Assembly (NCBI RefSeq): GCF_018491765.1
Contig: NZ_JABWCU010000009.1
Location: 62,001 to 126,000 of the forward strand
DNA: 64,000 nucleotides
Reading direction: 5' to 3'
Source of the DNA: Novosphingobium profundi
GTDB taxonomy: Bacteria; Pseudomonadota; Alphaproteobacteria; Sphingomonadales; Sphingomonadaceae
The notes beneath the pieces were generated by a model. It saw nothing but the letters and a program-made list of their open reading frames with translations. It ran no database searches and was not told where the DNA came from. Each line of letters begins with the position of its first letter. Positions within the stretch are counted from its first letter, which is position 1. Positions 19,672 through 31,126 of the stretch are shown here, piece by piece. A program made the position numbers and the translations under genes.

Positions 19672-19720
19672 AAACGCTGCATGGCTTGGCAATTCGCCGC
19701 CTCGCTGCCATGCAGCGTTT
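19672..19720 (+). promoter_or_regulatory. Perfect 14-bp inverted repeat spanning the MFS start codon
   Basis: AAACGCTGCATGGC (19672-19685) is the exact inverse of 19707-19720, separated by 21 bases. The right arm contains the first ATG of the MFS gene (19710). In RNA this hairpin would bury that start codon; in DNA it could be an operator. No Shine-Dalgarno sequence is evident before 19710. Confidence 0.6.
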
Positions 19721-21005
19721 CGTGAATACCTCGACTCCCACTGGCAGCCCGACGTCACCGCTCCAGATTGCGGATTACCGCAAGTTCTGGCTGGCACGTT
19801 GCTGCGCTGTCCTCGCCTCGACCGCCATGGTCGTGATCATCGGATACCAGCTCTACGACGTCGCGCGCAGCCATTACGGCATGTCGATCGCGCAGGCTTC
19901 GTTCCAACTCGGCCTGCTGGGATTCGCGCAGTTCATGCCGGTCTTCCTGCTGACCCCGGTCGCGGGCGTACTCGCTGACCGGATCGATCGCCGCAAGGTG
20001 GCGGCCGCTGCCTCGTTCCTTGATTGCCTCGTCGCGGTGGGCCTTGCGATCACGACCGCGATGCAGCTCCACAGCCTGCCCGTGCTCTACGCTTTCGCGG
20101 TGCTGCACGGCGTGGTGCGCGTATTCATCAGTCCCGCGATGGGCGCGATTGCGCCCAACATCGTGCCGCCCCGGCTCATTCCCAAGGCCATCGCGCTCAA
20201 CTCGATCGCGATGCAGGTGGGCACGATCGTCGGCCCGGCCGCTGCGGGCTACCTCTTCGCCTGGCATGCTCCGCTTCCCTACACCACCTCGGCGGTGTTC
20301 CAGGTCATCGCCGCGATCAGCGTGATGGCGATCCGCAACCTTCCCGAGGTCCATCCCGACGCGCGCAAAGCCCACCCCGTCCGCCAGATTGTCGAGGGTT
20401 TTCAGTTCATCTGGTACGAACGCTTCCTGCTCGGCTGCATTACGCTCGATCTCTTCGCGGTCCTGCTCGGCGGCGCCACGGCCCTGATGCCCGTCTTTGC
20501 GCGCGACATCCTGCATGTCGGTCCCGCTGGCCTCGGAGAAATGCGTGCGGCCACGGCGGCGGGCGCGGCCGTGATGGCGCTTTTCCTGTCCTTCCGTCCG
20601 ATCGCCAAGGAAGTCGGCGTCAAGATGCTGCTGGCAGTCGGCGCCTATGGCGCCGCGACGCTCGCCTTCGGGCTTTCGCGCAGCCTCGCCCTCTCTCTCG
20701 TCTTCCTCGCGCTGCTCGGCGCGGCCGACATGGTCTCGATGTTCGTGCGCGGCTCCCTGGTGCAACTGCGTACGCCCGACGACAAGCGCGGCCGCGTCTC
20801 GGCGATTTCGGGCCTCGCGATTTCGGCGTCCAACGAATTGGGCGAAATGCAGTCGGGCATAGCCGCCGCCTTCCTCGGTGCGACGGGAGCCGTTGTTTTT
20901 GGCGGCGCGGGAGCCATATTGATCACGGCGCTGTGGGCCTTTCTCTTTCCCGAAATCCGCCGTGCCCGCACTTTTGACACATCACCTGCAAGAGAGGATT
21001 CCTGA
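19710..21005 (+). CDS. MFS transporter, EntS-like (MFS_3) family
   Basis: About 431 residues from ATG 19710, the first ATG in frame; TTG 19584 and GTG 19722 are alternatives. It has about 10-12 hydrophobic segments with the MFS loop motif GVLADRIDRRKVAAAAS after TM2-3. The pattern (ADYRKFWLAR..., PAMGAIAPNIVPP, ALNSIAMQVGTIVGPAAAG) fits the EntS/MFS_3 group that exports siderophores or drugs. The substrate is unknown. cysK follows after 3 bases, so they probably share a transcript. Confidence 0.85.
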   Translation: MQRFVNTSTPTGSPTSPLQIADYRKFWLARCCAVLASTAMVVIIGYQLYDVARSHYGMSIAQASFQLGLLGFAQFMPVFLLTPVAGVLADRIDRRKVAAAASFLDCLVAVGLAITTAMQLHSLPVLYAFAVLHGVVRVFISPAMGAIAPNIVPPRLIPKAIALNSIAMQVGTIVGPAAAGYLFAWHAPLPYTTSAVFQVIAAISVMAIRNLPEVHPDARKAHPVRQIVEGFQFIWYERFLLGCITLDLFAVLLGGATALMPVFARDILHVGPAGLGEMRAATAAGAAVMALFLSFRPIAKEVGVKMLLAVGAYGAATLAFGLSRSLALSLVFLALLGAADMVSMFVRGSLVQLRTPDDKRGRVSAISGLAISASNELGEMQSGIAAAFLGATGAVVFGGAGAILITALWAFLFPEIRRARTFDTSPAREDS

Positions 21006-21008
21006 GCC

Positions 21009-21926
21009 ATGAAGGCAGCAAGCGTTCTCGCCACGATCGGCAACACGCCCCACATCCGCCTTTCGCGCCTCTTCCCCGACCACGAGGTCTGGGTGAAATC
21101 GGAAAGGACCAATCCGGGCGGCTCGATCAAGGACCGCATCGCTCTTGCCATGATCGAGGCCGCGGAGGCCGATGGCAGTCTCCAGCCCGGTGGCACCATC
21201 ATCGAACCGACCTCGGGCAACACCGGCATCGGCCTGGCCATGGTGGCCGCCGTCAAGGGCTACAAGCTCGTGCTCGTCATGCCCGAATCGATGTCGATCG
21301 AGCGCCGTCGCCTGATGCTCGCCTATGGCGCAACGTTCGACCTCACCCCGCGCGAGAAGGGCATGAAGGGGGCGATCGAGCGCGCCACCGAACTGGTTGC
21401 CTCCACGCCCGGTGCCTGGATGCCCCAGCAGTTCGACAATGCCGCCAATCCCGCCATCCACGCGCGTACCACCGCACAGGAAATCCTGGCTGATTTCGCC
21501 GAGACCCCGATCGACGTGCTGATCTCGGGCGTGGGAACCGGCGGCCACCTCACCGGCTGCGCCGAAACGCTCAAGGCATCCTGGCCGCAGATGAAGGCCT
21601 ACGCCGTCGAGCCCGAACTTTCCCCGGTGATCTCCGGTGGCCAGCCCGGCCCGCACCCGATCCAGGGAATCGGCGCGGGCTTCATCCCCAGCAACCTGCA
21701 CACCCAGGCCATCGACGGGGCCATCCAGGTCGACGGCGGCGAGGCCAAGGCGATGGCCCGCGAATGCGCCGTCAAGGAAGGCATGCTGGTAGGCATCAGT
21801 TCGGGCGCGACCCTCGCCGCCATCGCCAAGAAGCTTCAGGACCTGCCCGCTGGCAGCCGCATCCTGGGCTTCAACTACGACACCGGCGAGCGCTATCTCT
21901 CGGTCCCCGATTTCCTCCCCGAATGA
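21009..21926 (+). CDS. cysK: Cysteine synthase A (O-acetylserine sulfhydrylase)
   Basis: The 305-residue PLP enzyme has the lysine motif [16 protein letters not shown], the substrate loop [12 protein letters not shown] and the glycine-rich [10 protein letters not shown] phosphate-binding loop, all standard for CysK. It converts O-acetylserine and sulfide to cysteine in the cytoplasm. It lies 3 bases after the MFS gene and ahead of the hydrolase gene on the same strand. Confidence 0.93.
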   Translation: MKAASVLATIGNTPHIRLSRLFPDHEVWVKSERTNPGGSIKDRIALAMIEAAEADGSLQPGGTIIEPTSGNTGIGLAMVAAVKGYKLVLVMPESMSIERRRLMLAYGATFDLTPREKGMKGAIERATELVASTPGAWMPQQFDNAANPAIHARTTAQEILADFAETPIDVLISGVGTGGHLTGCAETLKASWPQMKAYAVEPELSPVISGGQPGPHPIQGIGAGFIPSNLHTQAIDGAIQVDGGEAKAMARECAVKEGMLVGISSGATLAAIAKKLQDLPAGSRILGFNYDTGERYLSVPDFLPE

Positions 21927-21987
21927 GCAGGCGCCCCGCGTGGGCCCTGCCTCCCTTTCTCCCCCCAAAAGCCAGATGGAACTACGC

Positions 21988-22692
21988 ATGAGCACATTGG
22001 AAGCGGTCCCCTACAGCCACGGCGGCAAGGATCTCACGGGCTGGCTCGCCCGCCCGGCCGGCGCCCCGCGTGCAGCGGTGGTCGTCTATCCCACGATCGC
22101 CAACATGATCCCGCTGATGGAAACGCGCGCCAAGGCCCTCGCCGACGCGGGCTACCTCGCCATGGTCGCCGACTTCTACGGAGAACCGGTCGAGAGCTTC
22201 GAAGCCTCGTTCCCGATGGGCACGGCGCTGCGTGAGGACTGGTCGTTCTACCGCGGCAACATCGGCGCGGCGATCGATGCGCTGGGTGCGCTTGCTCCCG
22301 AACTCCCAATGCTGGCGATGGGCCACTGCATGGGCGGTCAGGCCGCGCTAGAGGCGGCGCGCATGGGGGCGAACGTCAAGGCGGTCGTGAGCTTCCACGG
22401 GACGCTCGATACCAAGGCGCCCGCCAAGGCCGGCGAAATTTCGGCCCGCGTTCTCGTTTGCCACGGTGATGGTGACCCACTCGTCCCGCACGAGCAGGTC
22501 CTGGGCTTCTGGGACGAAATGAACGCGGCCGGGGCGGACTGGCATTTCCACGCCTACGGCCAGGTGCGCCACGGTTTCACCGATCCCGACAGCGACCACA
22601 AGACCCAGGAATTCCTGGCCTACAGCCGTAGCGCCGACCGCCAGAGCTGGGCCGCGATGCTCTCCTTCTTCGATGAGACGCTCGGCGCCTGA
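21988..22692 (+). CDS. Dienelactone hydrolase family protein
   Basis: This 234-residue alpha/beta hydrolase starts at ATG 21988 with a GGAA motif at suitable spacing; upstream starts 21976 and 21940 are possible. The catalytic triad is visible: nucleophile Cys in GHCMGGQAA, Asp in CHGDGDPLVP and His in RHGFTDP. The Cys nucleophile is typical of the dienelactone hydrolase family. The true substrate is unknown; no chlorocatechol pathway genes are nearby. A strong terminator follows. Confidence 0.85.
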   Translation: MSTLEAVPYSHGGKDLTGWLARPAGAPRAAVVVYPTIANMIPLMETRAKALADAGYLAMVADFYGEPVESFEASFPMGTALREDWSFYRGNIGAAIDALGALAPELPMLAMGHCMGGQAALEAARMGANVKAVVSFHGTLDTKAPAKAGEISARVLVCHGDGDPLVPHEQVLGFWDEMNAAGADWHFHAYGQVRHGFTDPDSDHKTQEFLAYSRSADRQSWAAMLSFFDETLGA

Positions 22693-22711
22693 TCGGCGCA
22701 GACTGCTCTTC

Positions 22712-22747
22712 AAAAAGCCCCGGGCCGCCTAGGCTCCGGGGCTTTTT
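22712..22747 (+). terminator. Bidirectional terminator between the hydrolase and hisI genes
   Basis: AAAAAGCCCCGG (22712-22723) pairs exactly with CCGGGGCTTTTT (22736-22747). With A-runs and T-runs on both sides, it can end transcription from either direction, fitting the convergent genes. Confidence 0.9.
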
Positions 22748-22757
22748 CATGCCGGTC

Positions 22758-23132
22758 TCAGGCGATGCGTACGAGCTCGTCCCCCTCGAGACGACGGTAG
22801 AAGCAGCTGGGGGCACCGGTGTGACACGCAGGACCTTCGGGTGTGACGACGAGCGTGAGCGCATCCTGATCGCAATCGACCTGGATTTCCTGCACGCGCA
22901 GAAAATGGCCCGAAGTCTCGCCCTTCAACCAGAGCTTGCCGCGCGAACGCGAATGGAAATGGGCCAGCCCGGTCTCGCGCGTTTTGGCCAGAGCGACTTC
23001 GTCCATATAGGCCACCATCAGGATGTCCTTGCTGGCCGCGTCCACCGCAATCGCGATCAGCAGCCCCTGCTTGTCGAAGCGCGGCAGGAAGGCATTTCCC
23101 AGTTCACGATCCGCCTTGCTTACCTCATCCAT
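22758..23132 (-). CDS. hisI: Phosphoribosyl-AMP cyclohydrolase
   Basis: The protein is 124 residues from ATG 23132; longer in-frame extensions are non-conserved. The HisI signature is complete: DILMVAYMDEVALAKT, HFHSRSRGKLWLKGETSGH, VDCDQDALTLVV and GPACHTGAPSCFYR, including the metal-binding cysteines and aspartates. It opens the ring of phosphoribosyl-AMP in histidine synthesis. It is the stand-alone form, without the HisE domain. It is isolated from other his genes here. Confidence 0.94.
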   Translation of the reverse strand: MDEVSKADRELGNAFLPRFDKQGLLIAIAVDAASKDILMVAYMDEVALAKTRETGLAHFHSRSRGKLWLKGETSGHFLRVQEIQVDCDQDALTLVVTPEGPACHTGAPSCFYRRLEGDELVRIA

Positions 23133-23329
23133 TGTCAAAAAATTCCTCCGGCACACTCTGCGTATTTCGATTGTTGCAGGATAACCACAGCTGCAACCCA
23201 AAATCATGCTGATCCGCTGAAAGCCCTTTGCAATTCCGCCTTCGTGACGGAAAAAGGACAGGCAGCTGGGGGGCTGCTTCTGACCCATAGGTCGCTGATT
23301 GACAAGCGCCACGGTTCAGGGAGAATTTG

Positions 23330-23464
23330 CGACAAGATCCCGTCAACCGGATCATCGCCTTGAGGGACGGACCAGGTAATTTCGGGGAGATTACCTCGCT
23401 TCGCAGGGTCCGAACAGTTTCGTCACGAGGACGCCCGGAATGTTTTCATTCCGGGCGTTTTCGA
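23330..23464 (+). ncRNA. Candidate small structured RNA in the hisI-comF spacer
   Basis: The 380-base spacer 23133-23512 has no convincing gene but holds an RNA-like architecture. A TTGACA box (23299-23304) lies upstream, though its -10 partner is poor. Then CGGACC (23368-23373) pairs with GGTCCG (23407-23412), enclosing the stem AGGTAAT/ATTACCT (23374-23380 with 23390-23396) and a short asymmetrical strand. An intrinsic terminator ends it at about 23464. The size would be roughly 125-135 nt. I do not recognise the family; 6S-like RNAs, SRP RNA and RNase P hallmarks were looked for and not seen. Confidence 0.45.
23431..23464 (+). terminator. Intrinsic terminator of the candidate small RNA
   Basis: The perfect 12-bp stem ACGCCCGGAATG (23431-23442)/CATTCCGGGCGT (23447-23458) with a TTTT loop is followed by TTTCG. 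No plus-strand protein gene precedes it, so it points to a non-coding transcript; it could also serve comF antisense traffic. Confidence 0.75.
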
Positions 23465-23512
23465 TTTGGGCATCCTCTCTCCGCGACCTCTATTGCCCGA
23501 GCATCATGACAA

Positions 23513-24253
23513 TCATGTGGCACCGAGCGCTTCATCCAGAACACGCGCAAAGCACGAAATCACAACGGATTTTGCCCCTGCCCGTTTGAGCACGGAAACG
23601 CAGGCGCCCGATGTCGCACCGCTCGTCATCACGTCGTCCACCAGCAGCACCCTGGCTCCGCGCAAGGCCTCGGCATGGCGCGGCGCGAGAGAAATCACGC
23701 CCTTCATCACGCGCTGGCGCGCCGCCTTTCCGAGACCGCCGAGCGACGGCGTCGGGCGCGTGCGCACCAATCCATCGACAAGCAGACGCGCTCCCGTCCT
23801 TCGCGCAATGGCGCGGGCGAGCTCGGCCGACTGGTTGTAACCTCGACGCCACAGCCGCCAACGGTGCAGCGGCACCGGGACGATCAACCAGTCCTGATCG
23901 ACGGTGGCCAGCTTGCCCAGCATCAGCTCGGCCAGGAGCGGCGCCAACGCGATGCGATTGCCGTGCTTTAGCGTCAGGACCAGCTGGCGCGAAGCCTCGT
24001 TGTAGAGCGTGGCCGCCGCGATACCGTCGTGGCGCGGAGGCTGGGCCAGGCATGGCGCGCAGATCGCCCCATGCGCCACGGCATCGGGGAACGGACGCGA
24101 GCATGCCGCACATGCCGGTTCGCCGGGAATGACCAGCGTCGACCAGCAAGGACCACACAAGCCGGTCTGGCCGCCGATCCGCGCCCCACAGAGCGGACAG
24201 CGCGGCGGAAAAACCACGTCGACGACGGGTGCAAACACGTCCTTGAGGCCCAT
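23513..24253 (-). CDS. ComF family protein (phosphoribosyltransferase fold)
   Basis: The protein is 246 residues from ATG 24253 (MGLKDVFAP). An N-terminal four-cysteine zinc module (CPLCGARIGGQTGLCGPCW) and a second Cys set (CAACSRPFPDAVAHGAICAPC) precede a type I PRTase domain with VLLVDDVMTSGAT. ComF relatives support natural transformation, but many have undefined roles. It is divergent from the methyltransferase gene, an arrangement I associate with alphaproteobacteria. Confidence 0.88.
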   Translation of the reverse strand: MGLKDVFAPVVDVVFPPRCPLCGARIGGQTGLCGPCWSTLVIPGEPACAACSRPFPDAVAHGAICAPCLAQPPRHDGIAAATLYNEASRQLVLTLKHGNRIALAPLLAELMLGKLATVDQDWLIVPVPLHRWRLWRRGYNQSAELARAIARRTGARLLVDGLVRTRPTPSLGGLGKAARQRVMKGVISLAPRHAEALRGARVLLVDDVMTSGATSGACVSVLKRAGAKSVVISCFARVLDEALGAT

Positions 24254-24328
24254 CCCATGCAGGCTACCCACCGCGACGGGGCGAGCAAGCGGTTGCAACC
24301 ATTTAACCAAGCAGGCAGGGAGCATCGC

Positions 24329-25099
24329 ATGGCCAGCATGTCTCCCCCTCGCACCCCGCCCCGCATCTTCGCAAAGAACCGCCGACAGGCCCTGCGCCAG
24401 CGGCTGCGCGCGCTCCAAGCCCGGCCCGACGCCGCGCGCTACCTCATCGAGGACATGATCGAGGACGTTCACGAACGTCTCGCCTTCCTGCGCTTCGATC
24501 CCCGACGCGTGCTGGTAGTCGGCGACTACACGGGCGAACTGGCCCGTTCGCTGCGCGCCAAGGGCTGCGAGGTAATCGAGGCCGACCCAGCCGACGGGTT
24601 CGAAGAGGAACAGCCCTACCCCTTCGGCGAATTCGACCTCATCGCCAGTCTCGGCACGCTCGACACCGTGAACGACTTGCCCGGCGCGCTCATCCACATC
24701 CGCCAGGCGCTGGCAAAAGGCGGGATGATGATTACCAGCTTCCTCTCACTCGGCAGTCTCGCGCGCCTTCGCGAAGCCATGCTCGAGGCCGATGGCGAGC
24801 GCCCTGCCCCACGGCTTCACCCCATGGTGGACGTGCGCGCCGGTGGCGAGCTGCTCCAGCGCACGGGCTTTGCCGATCCGGTGATCGACCAGCGCGGGCT
24901 CAAGGTCGCCTTTCGCAGCCTCTGCCGGCTCGTCGGTGATCTGCGCGCGCAAGGAGCCTCGAACGTGCTGGCCGACCCGGGCCCGAACTTCGATCGCGCC
25001 GCCCTCGAACGCGCTTCGGCCGCCTTCACCGCGAAAGGTGAAGACGGCCGAACCGTTGAGACCTTCGAGATCCTGACCCTCTCGGGTTGGAGGAAGTAG
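24329..25099 (+). CDS. BioC/NDUFAF5-like SAM-dependent methyltransferase
   Basis: The protein is 256 residues from ATG 24329 with a good AGGGAG site; the long frame upstream is comF antisense. The start MASMSPPRTPPRIFAKNRR followed by AARYLIEDMIEDVHERLAFLR is typical of the alphaproteobacterial BioC-like/NDUFAF5 group. The SAM motif I region is modified (VLVVGDYTGELARSL), with motif II at FDLIASLGTLDTVND. The reaction is not determined: malonyl-ACP methylation or arginine hydroxylation, as in NDUFAF5, are possibilities. Confidence 0.8.
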   Translation: MASMSPPRTPPRIFAKNRRQALRQRLRALQARPDAARYLIEDMIEDVHERLAFLRFDPRRVLVVGDYTGELARSLRAKGCEVIEADPADGFEEEQPYPFGEFDLIASLGTLDTVNDLPGALIHIRQALAKGGMMITSFLSLGSLARLREAMLEADGERPAPRLHPMVDVRAGGELLQRTGFADPVIDQRGLKVAFRSLCRLVGDLRAQGASNVLADPGPNFDRAALERASAAFTAKGEDGRTVETFEILTLSGWRK

Positions 25100-25111
25100 C
25101 AGAAGGAATTT

Positions 25112-25200
25112 CGAGGGGCATAGCCCCTCGAGCTCCCAAAACCGTCAACGGCATGCACCCAGTTCGACGGTCCCGGGGTCAAGGGGTGGCAAACCCCTTG
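25112..25200. repeat. Two palindromic elements between convergent genes
   Basis: CGAGGGGC-ATA-GCCCCTCG (25112-25130) and CAAGGGGT-GGCAA-ACCCCTTG (25180-25200) are perfect 8-bp hairpins 50 bases apart, with CCGTC/GACGG arms between them. They lie between the convergent methyltransferase and ppdK genes. They resemble dispersed intergenic repeats more than classical terminators, as no U-tract follows either. Confidence 0.5.
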
Positions 25201-25217
25201 AATTCCCCTTTCTTACT

Positions 25218-27881
<2,664 letters not shown>

Positions 27882-27933
27882 TGTATTGGCTTTCCTAATT
27901 ACGTCCGACCCTCCTCCAGGCCGGACAGAAATA

Positions 27934-30021
27934 CTAGCCTTCGATCCTGGAGAAGTCAGCTACTTTGTGCACTGCAACACGAAAACGGTCGAGGAGGCCC
28001 AACCGTTCCGTGCGCTTCGCCGGATCGTTATCGTTCACGGTTACGTCGTTGAAAAACGCGTCGATTGGAACCCGCAGCGAGGCGAGCGCTGCCATCGCTG
28101 CGGCAAAGTCCTCCGCCTCCACGGAGGCCTCCGCCTTCGGCGCTGCAACAGAGAGAGCCTCGATCAGTGCCTGTTCGGCGGGTTCGGGCGTATAGGCCAG
28201 TTGCCCGCGCGCCGCATAAATCTCGGTCATGTCGGGATCGTCGACGTTTTCGAGCGGGTCCTCGTCCCCCGTGCGCGCGATCCGCTCATCGGCCGCAAAC
28301 CCTTCCTTCTTGAGGATGTTGTTGGCGCGCTTGTAGCCCGCCAGCAGGTTTGCGCCATCGTCCGTTTGGACAAAGGCCTGGAGCGCATGGACGCGCGTGA
28401 GCAGGCGCACCAGATCGTCCTCACCGCCGAGGGCGAAGACGGCGTCGATCAGGTCGTGGCGGACACCGGCTTCCTTCTGCTGGACCTTCAAGCGGTCGGC
28501 GAAGAAGTCGAGGAGATCGCCTTCAGCCACGCCAAAGCGCAGATTGTTGTCGGTGATCAGGCGGATGACGCCAAGCGCCGCTCGGCGTAGCGCGAAGGGG
28601 TCCTTCGAACCTGTCGGCTTTTCGTCGATGGCAAAGAAGCTGCGCAGGGTATCGAGCTTGTCCGCCAGAGCCACGGCCACCGAGACCGGCGCGGTCGGTA
28701 CGTCGTCGCCCGCGCCCACTGGCTTGTAGTGGTCGCGGATGGCATCGGCGACGGCATCGGGCCGCCCTTCGGCGCGGGCGTAGTAGCCGCCCATCAGGCC
28801 CTGGAGTTCGGGGAACTCGCCGACCATTTCGGTGACGAGATCGGCCTTGCACAGCTCGGCCGCCTGGCGCGCCAGTGCGGGGTCGCAATCGGGCACCACG
28901 CCTTCGGCGGCCAGCCATTCGGCGAGCTTGGCGACGCGCTCGACCTTGTCGGCGACGGTGCCCAGCTTTTCGTGGAAAGTGATCCGGCCCAGCTTCCTGG
29001 CGTGTTCCGAAAGCGGGGTCTTGCGGTCCTGCTCCCAGAAAAAGCGCGCGTCGGACAGGCGCGCGGCGAGCACCTTGCGGTTGCCCGCAACGATGCCCTC
29101 TCCCCCGTCGGTCGCGGCGATGTTCGCGGTGCACACGAAGGCGTCGGCCAATTTGCCGTCCTTTTCGCACACGAAGTACTTCTGGTTGACGCGCGCGGTG
29201 AGCTGGATCGTCTCGGGCGGGACTTCGAGGAAATCTTCATCGAAGCGGCCGAGCAGCGGCACCGGCCATTCGGTAAGCCCGGCGTTCTCGATGACGAGGC
29301 CCTCGTCCTCGACCAGCGTCAGCCCGGCCGCCGAAGCCGCCTCGGCGGCCCTGGTGCGGATGAGGTCCTGGCGCTCGGCATGGTCGACCAGCACGAAGGC
29401 CGCGCGCAGGGTCTCGACGTATGTCGCCGCGCCCGAGAGCGTGATTTCGCCCGGCGCGTGGAAGCGGTGGCCCTTGGTTACCGTCCCCGAGACGACACCG
29501 CCCACTTCGCAGGCGATCGGCTCATCGCCCAGGATCGCAACGATGCCCGAGAGCGGGCGCACCCAGCGCAGGCTCTCCGAGCTGAGCGAGGCGGCACCCC
29601 AGCGCTGCGACTTGGGCCAGGGGAAGGCGCGGATGATCGCCGGGATCGCCTCGGCGAGCACGTCGCGGACCGCGCGGCCAGGCTTTTCGACGACCGCGAA
29701 ATAGGTGTCCTTGCCCTTGAGGTCGCGCACTTCGAGCTGGTCCTTGGCAAGACCGGTCTTGCGCAGGAAGCCCTCGAGCGCCTGTTCGGGCGCGCTCGTG
29801 GCGGGGCCCTTGGTCTCCTCGCGCACCGCCTGTGTTTCCAGCGGCAGGTCGCGCGCGATCAGCGCGAGGCGGCGCGGGGTGGAATAGACGGTGATCGCAC
29901 CCGGCGTGACACCGGCCGCGTCCAGTTCCTTGCGGAACAGCTTTTCAAGGTCGGCGCGCGCGCCCGCCTGCATGCGGGCGGGAATTTCCTCGGAGCGCAG
30001 TTCAAGCAGAAAATCGGTCAT
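27934..30021 (-). CDS. glyS: Glycyl-tRNA synthetase beta subunit
   Basis: The protein is 695 residues from ATG 30021 (MTDFLLELRSEEIPARM), the family's conserved N-terminus; an upstream extension is non-coding. The central catalytic-like B3/B4 and HD regions and the C-terminal anticodon-binding DALR-type domain (FFNDVTVNDNDPAKRTERLGLL) are all recognisable. With GlyQ it forms the alpha2-beta2 synthetase that charges tRNA-Gly. It starts 1 base after the glyQ stop. Confidence 0.95.
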   Translation of the reverse strand: MTDFLLELRSEEIPARMQAGARADLEKLFRKELDAAGVTPGAITVYSTPRRLALIARDLPLETQAVREETKGPATSAPEQALEGFLRKTGLAKDQLEVRDLKGKDTYFAVVEKPGRAVRDVLAEAIPAIIRAFPWPKSQRWGAASLSSESLRWVRPLSGIVAILGDEPIACEVGGVVSGTVTKGHRFHAPGEITLSGAATYVETLRAAFVLVDHAERQDLIRTRAAEAASAAGLTLVEDEGLVIENAGLTEWPVPLLGRFDEDFLEVPPETIQLTARVNQKYFVCEKDGKLADAFVCTANIAATDGGEGIVAGNRKVLAARLSDARFFWEQDRKTPLSEHARKLGRITFHEKLGTVADKVERVAKLAEWLAAEGVVPDCDPALARQAAELCKADLVTEMVGEFPELQGLMGGYYARAEGRPDAVADAIRDHYKPVGAGDDVPTAPVSVAVALADKLDTLRSFFAIDEKPTGSKDPFALRRAALGVIRLITDNNLRFGVAEGDLLDFFADRLKVQQKEAGVRHDLIDAVFALGGEDDLVRLLTRVHALQAFVQTDDGANLLAGYKRANNILKKEGFAADERIARTGDEDPLENVDDPDMTEIYAARGQLAYTPEPAEQALIEALSVAAPKAEASVEAEDFAAAMAALASLRVPIDAFFNDVTVNDNDPAKRTERLGLLDRFRVAVHKVADFSRIEG

Positions 30022-30022
30022 C

Positions 30023-30928
30023 TTACGCACTCCACCCCGGGAATTGCTTTTCCCAGCGCTCTGCATTCACTTCGATGTACGAGGCGCAGGCCCCCTTCGC
30101 GAGATCGCGCACGCGCGCCATGTAGCTGGCGCGCTCCTGCACCGAGATCACGCCGCGCGCCTGGAGCAGGTTGAACAAGTGGCTGGCCTCGATCGCCTGG
30201 TCGTAGGCGGCAAGCGGGATCTTCGCCTCGATGCACCGCCGGTTCTCTTCCTCGGCCGCCTTGAACCCGGCGAACAGCGCATCGGTGTCGGCGATCTCGA
30301 AGTTGTACTTCGACTGCTGCTGCTCGTTGGCGAGGAACACGTCGCCGTAGGTCACGCCCTCGTTGTTGAACTTGAGGTCATAGACCCAGTCGACACCCTG
30401 GATGTACATGGCAAGGCGTTCCAGGCCATACGTAAGCTCGCCCGCGACGGGCTTGCAGTCGTAGCCGCCGACCTGCTGGAAATAGGTAAACTGGGTGACT
30501 TCCATGCCGTCGCACCAGACTTCCCAGCCCAGCCCCCAGGCGCCCAGCGTCGGGCTCTCCCAGTCGTCCTCGACGAAGCGGATGTCGTGCGCCAGCGGAT
30601 CGATGCCGATCTCGGCGAGGCTTGCGAGGTAAAGCTCCTGCAAGTTTTCCGGGTTTGGCTTCAGGACCACCTGGTACTGGTAGTAGTGCTGGAGACGGTT
30701 CGGGTTCTCGCCATAGCGCCCGTCGGTGGGACGGCGCGAGGGCTGCACGTAGGCCACCTTCCAGGGTTCGGGCCCCAGCGCGCGCAGCGTCGTGGCCGGA
30801 TGGAACGTGCCCGCGCCCACGCGCATGTCGTAAGGCTGGAGGATCAGGCAGCCCTGGCGGCTCCAGTAATCGTGGAGCGTGAGGATCATGTCCTGGAAGC
30901 TGAGCGGCTCTTTCGCAGGCGTCGGCAT
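30023..30928 (-). CDS. glyQ: Glycyl-tRNA synthetase alpha subunit
   Basis: The protein is 301 residues from ATG 30928 ([22 protein letters not shown]); a TTG at 30934 is less likely. Conserved GlyQ blocks include [40 protein letters not shown] and [19 protein letters not shown]. It is the catalytic subunit of the class II glycyl-tRNA synthetase. It is the first gene of the glyQ-glyS(-ppdK) unit. Confidence 0.96.
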   Translation of the reverse strand: MPTPAKEPLSFQDMILTLHDYWSRQGCLILQPYDMRVGAGTFHPATTLRALGPEPWKVAYVQPSRRPTDGRYGENPNRLQHYYQYQVVLKPNPENLQELYLASLAEIGIDPLAHDIRFVEDDWESPTLGAWGLGWEVWCDGMEVTQFTYFQQVGGYDCKPVAGELTYGLERLAMYIQGVDWVYDLKFNNEGVTYGDVFLANEQQQSKYNFEIADTDALFAGFKAAEEENRRCIEAKIPLAAYDQAIEASHLFNLLQARGVISVQERASYMARVRDLAKGACASYIEVNAERWEKQFPGWSA

Positions 30929-31126
30929 GGGCAATCCGTCTTGTTCTTTTCGTGTCGAATGTGACGCCGCTGCCTTTGGCGGATGAGGCCGATCAAATCA
31001 ACAGCGCAAGGGCATTAAGACGTCACCCGACACGCTTGGGGAAGGTCCGCTTGACACCGCCTGCACGGCAGGACACGAAAGCCGTCACAATCGAGCCCTC
31101 CCTCCCCGCCACGACAGGAACCCGAG

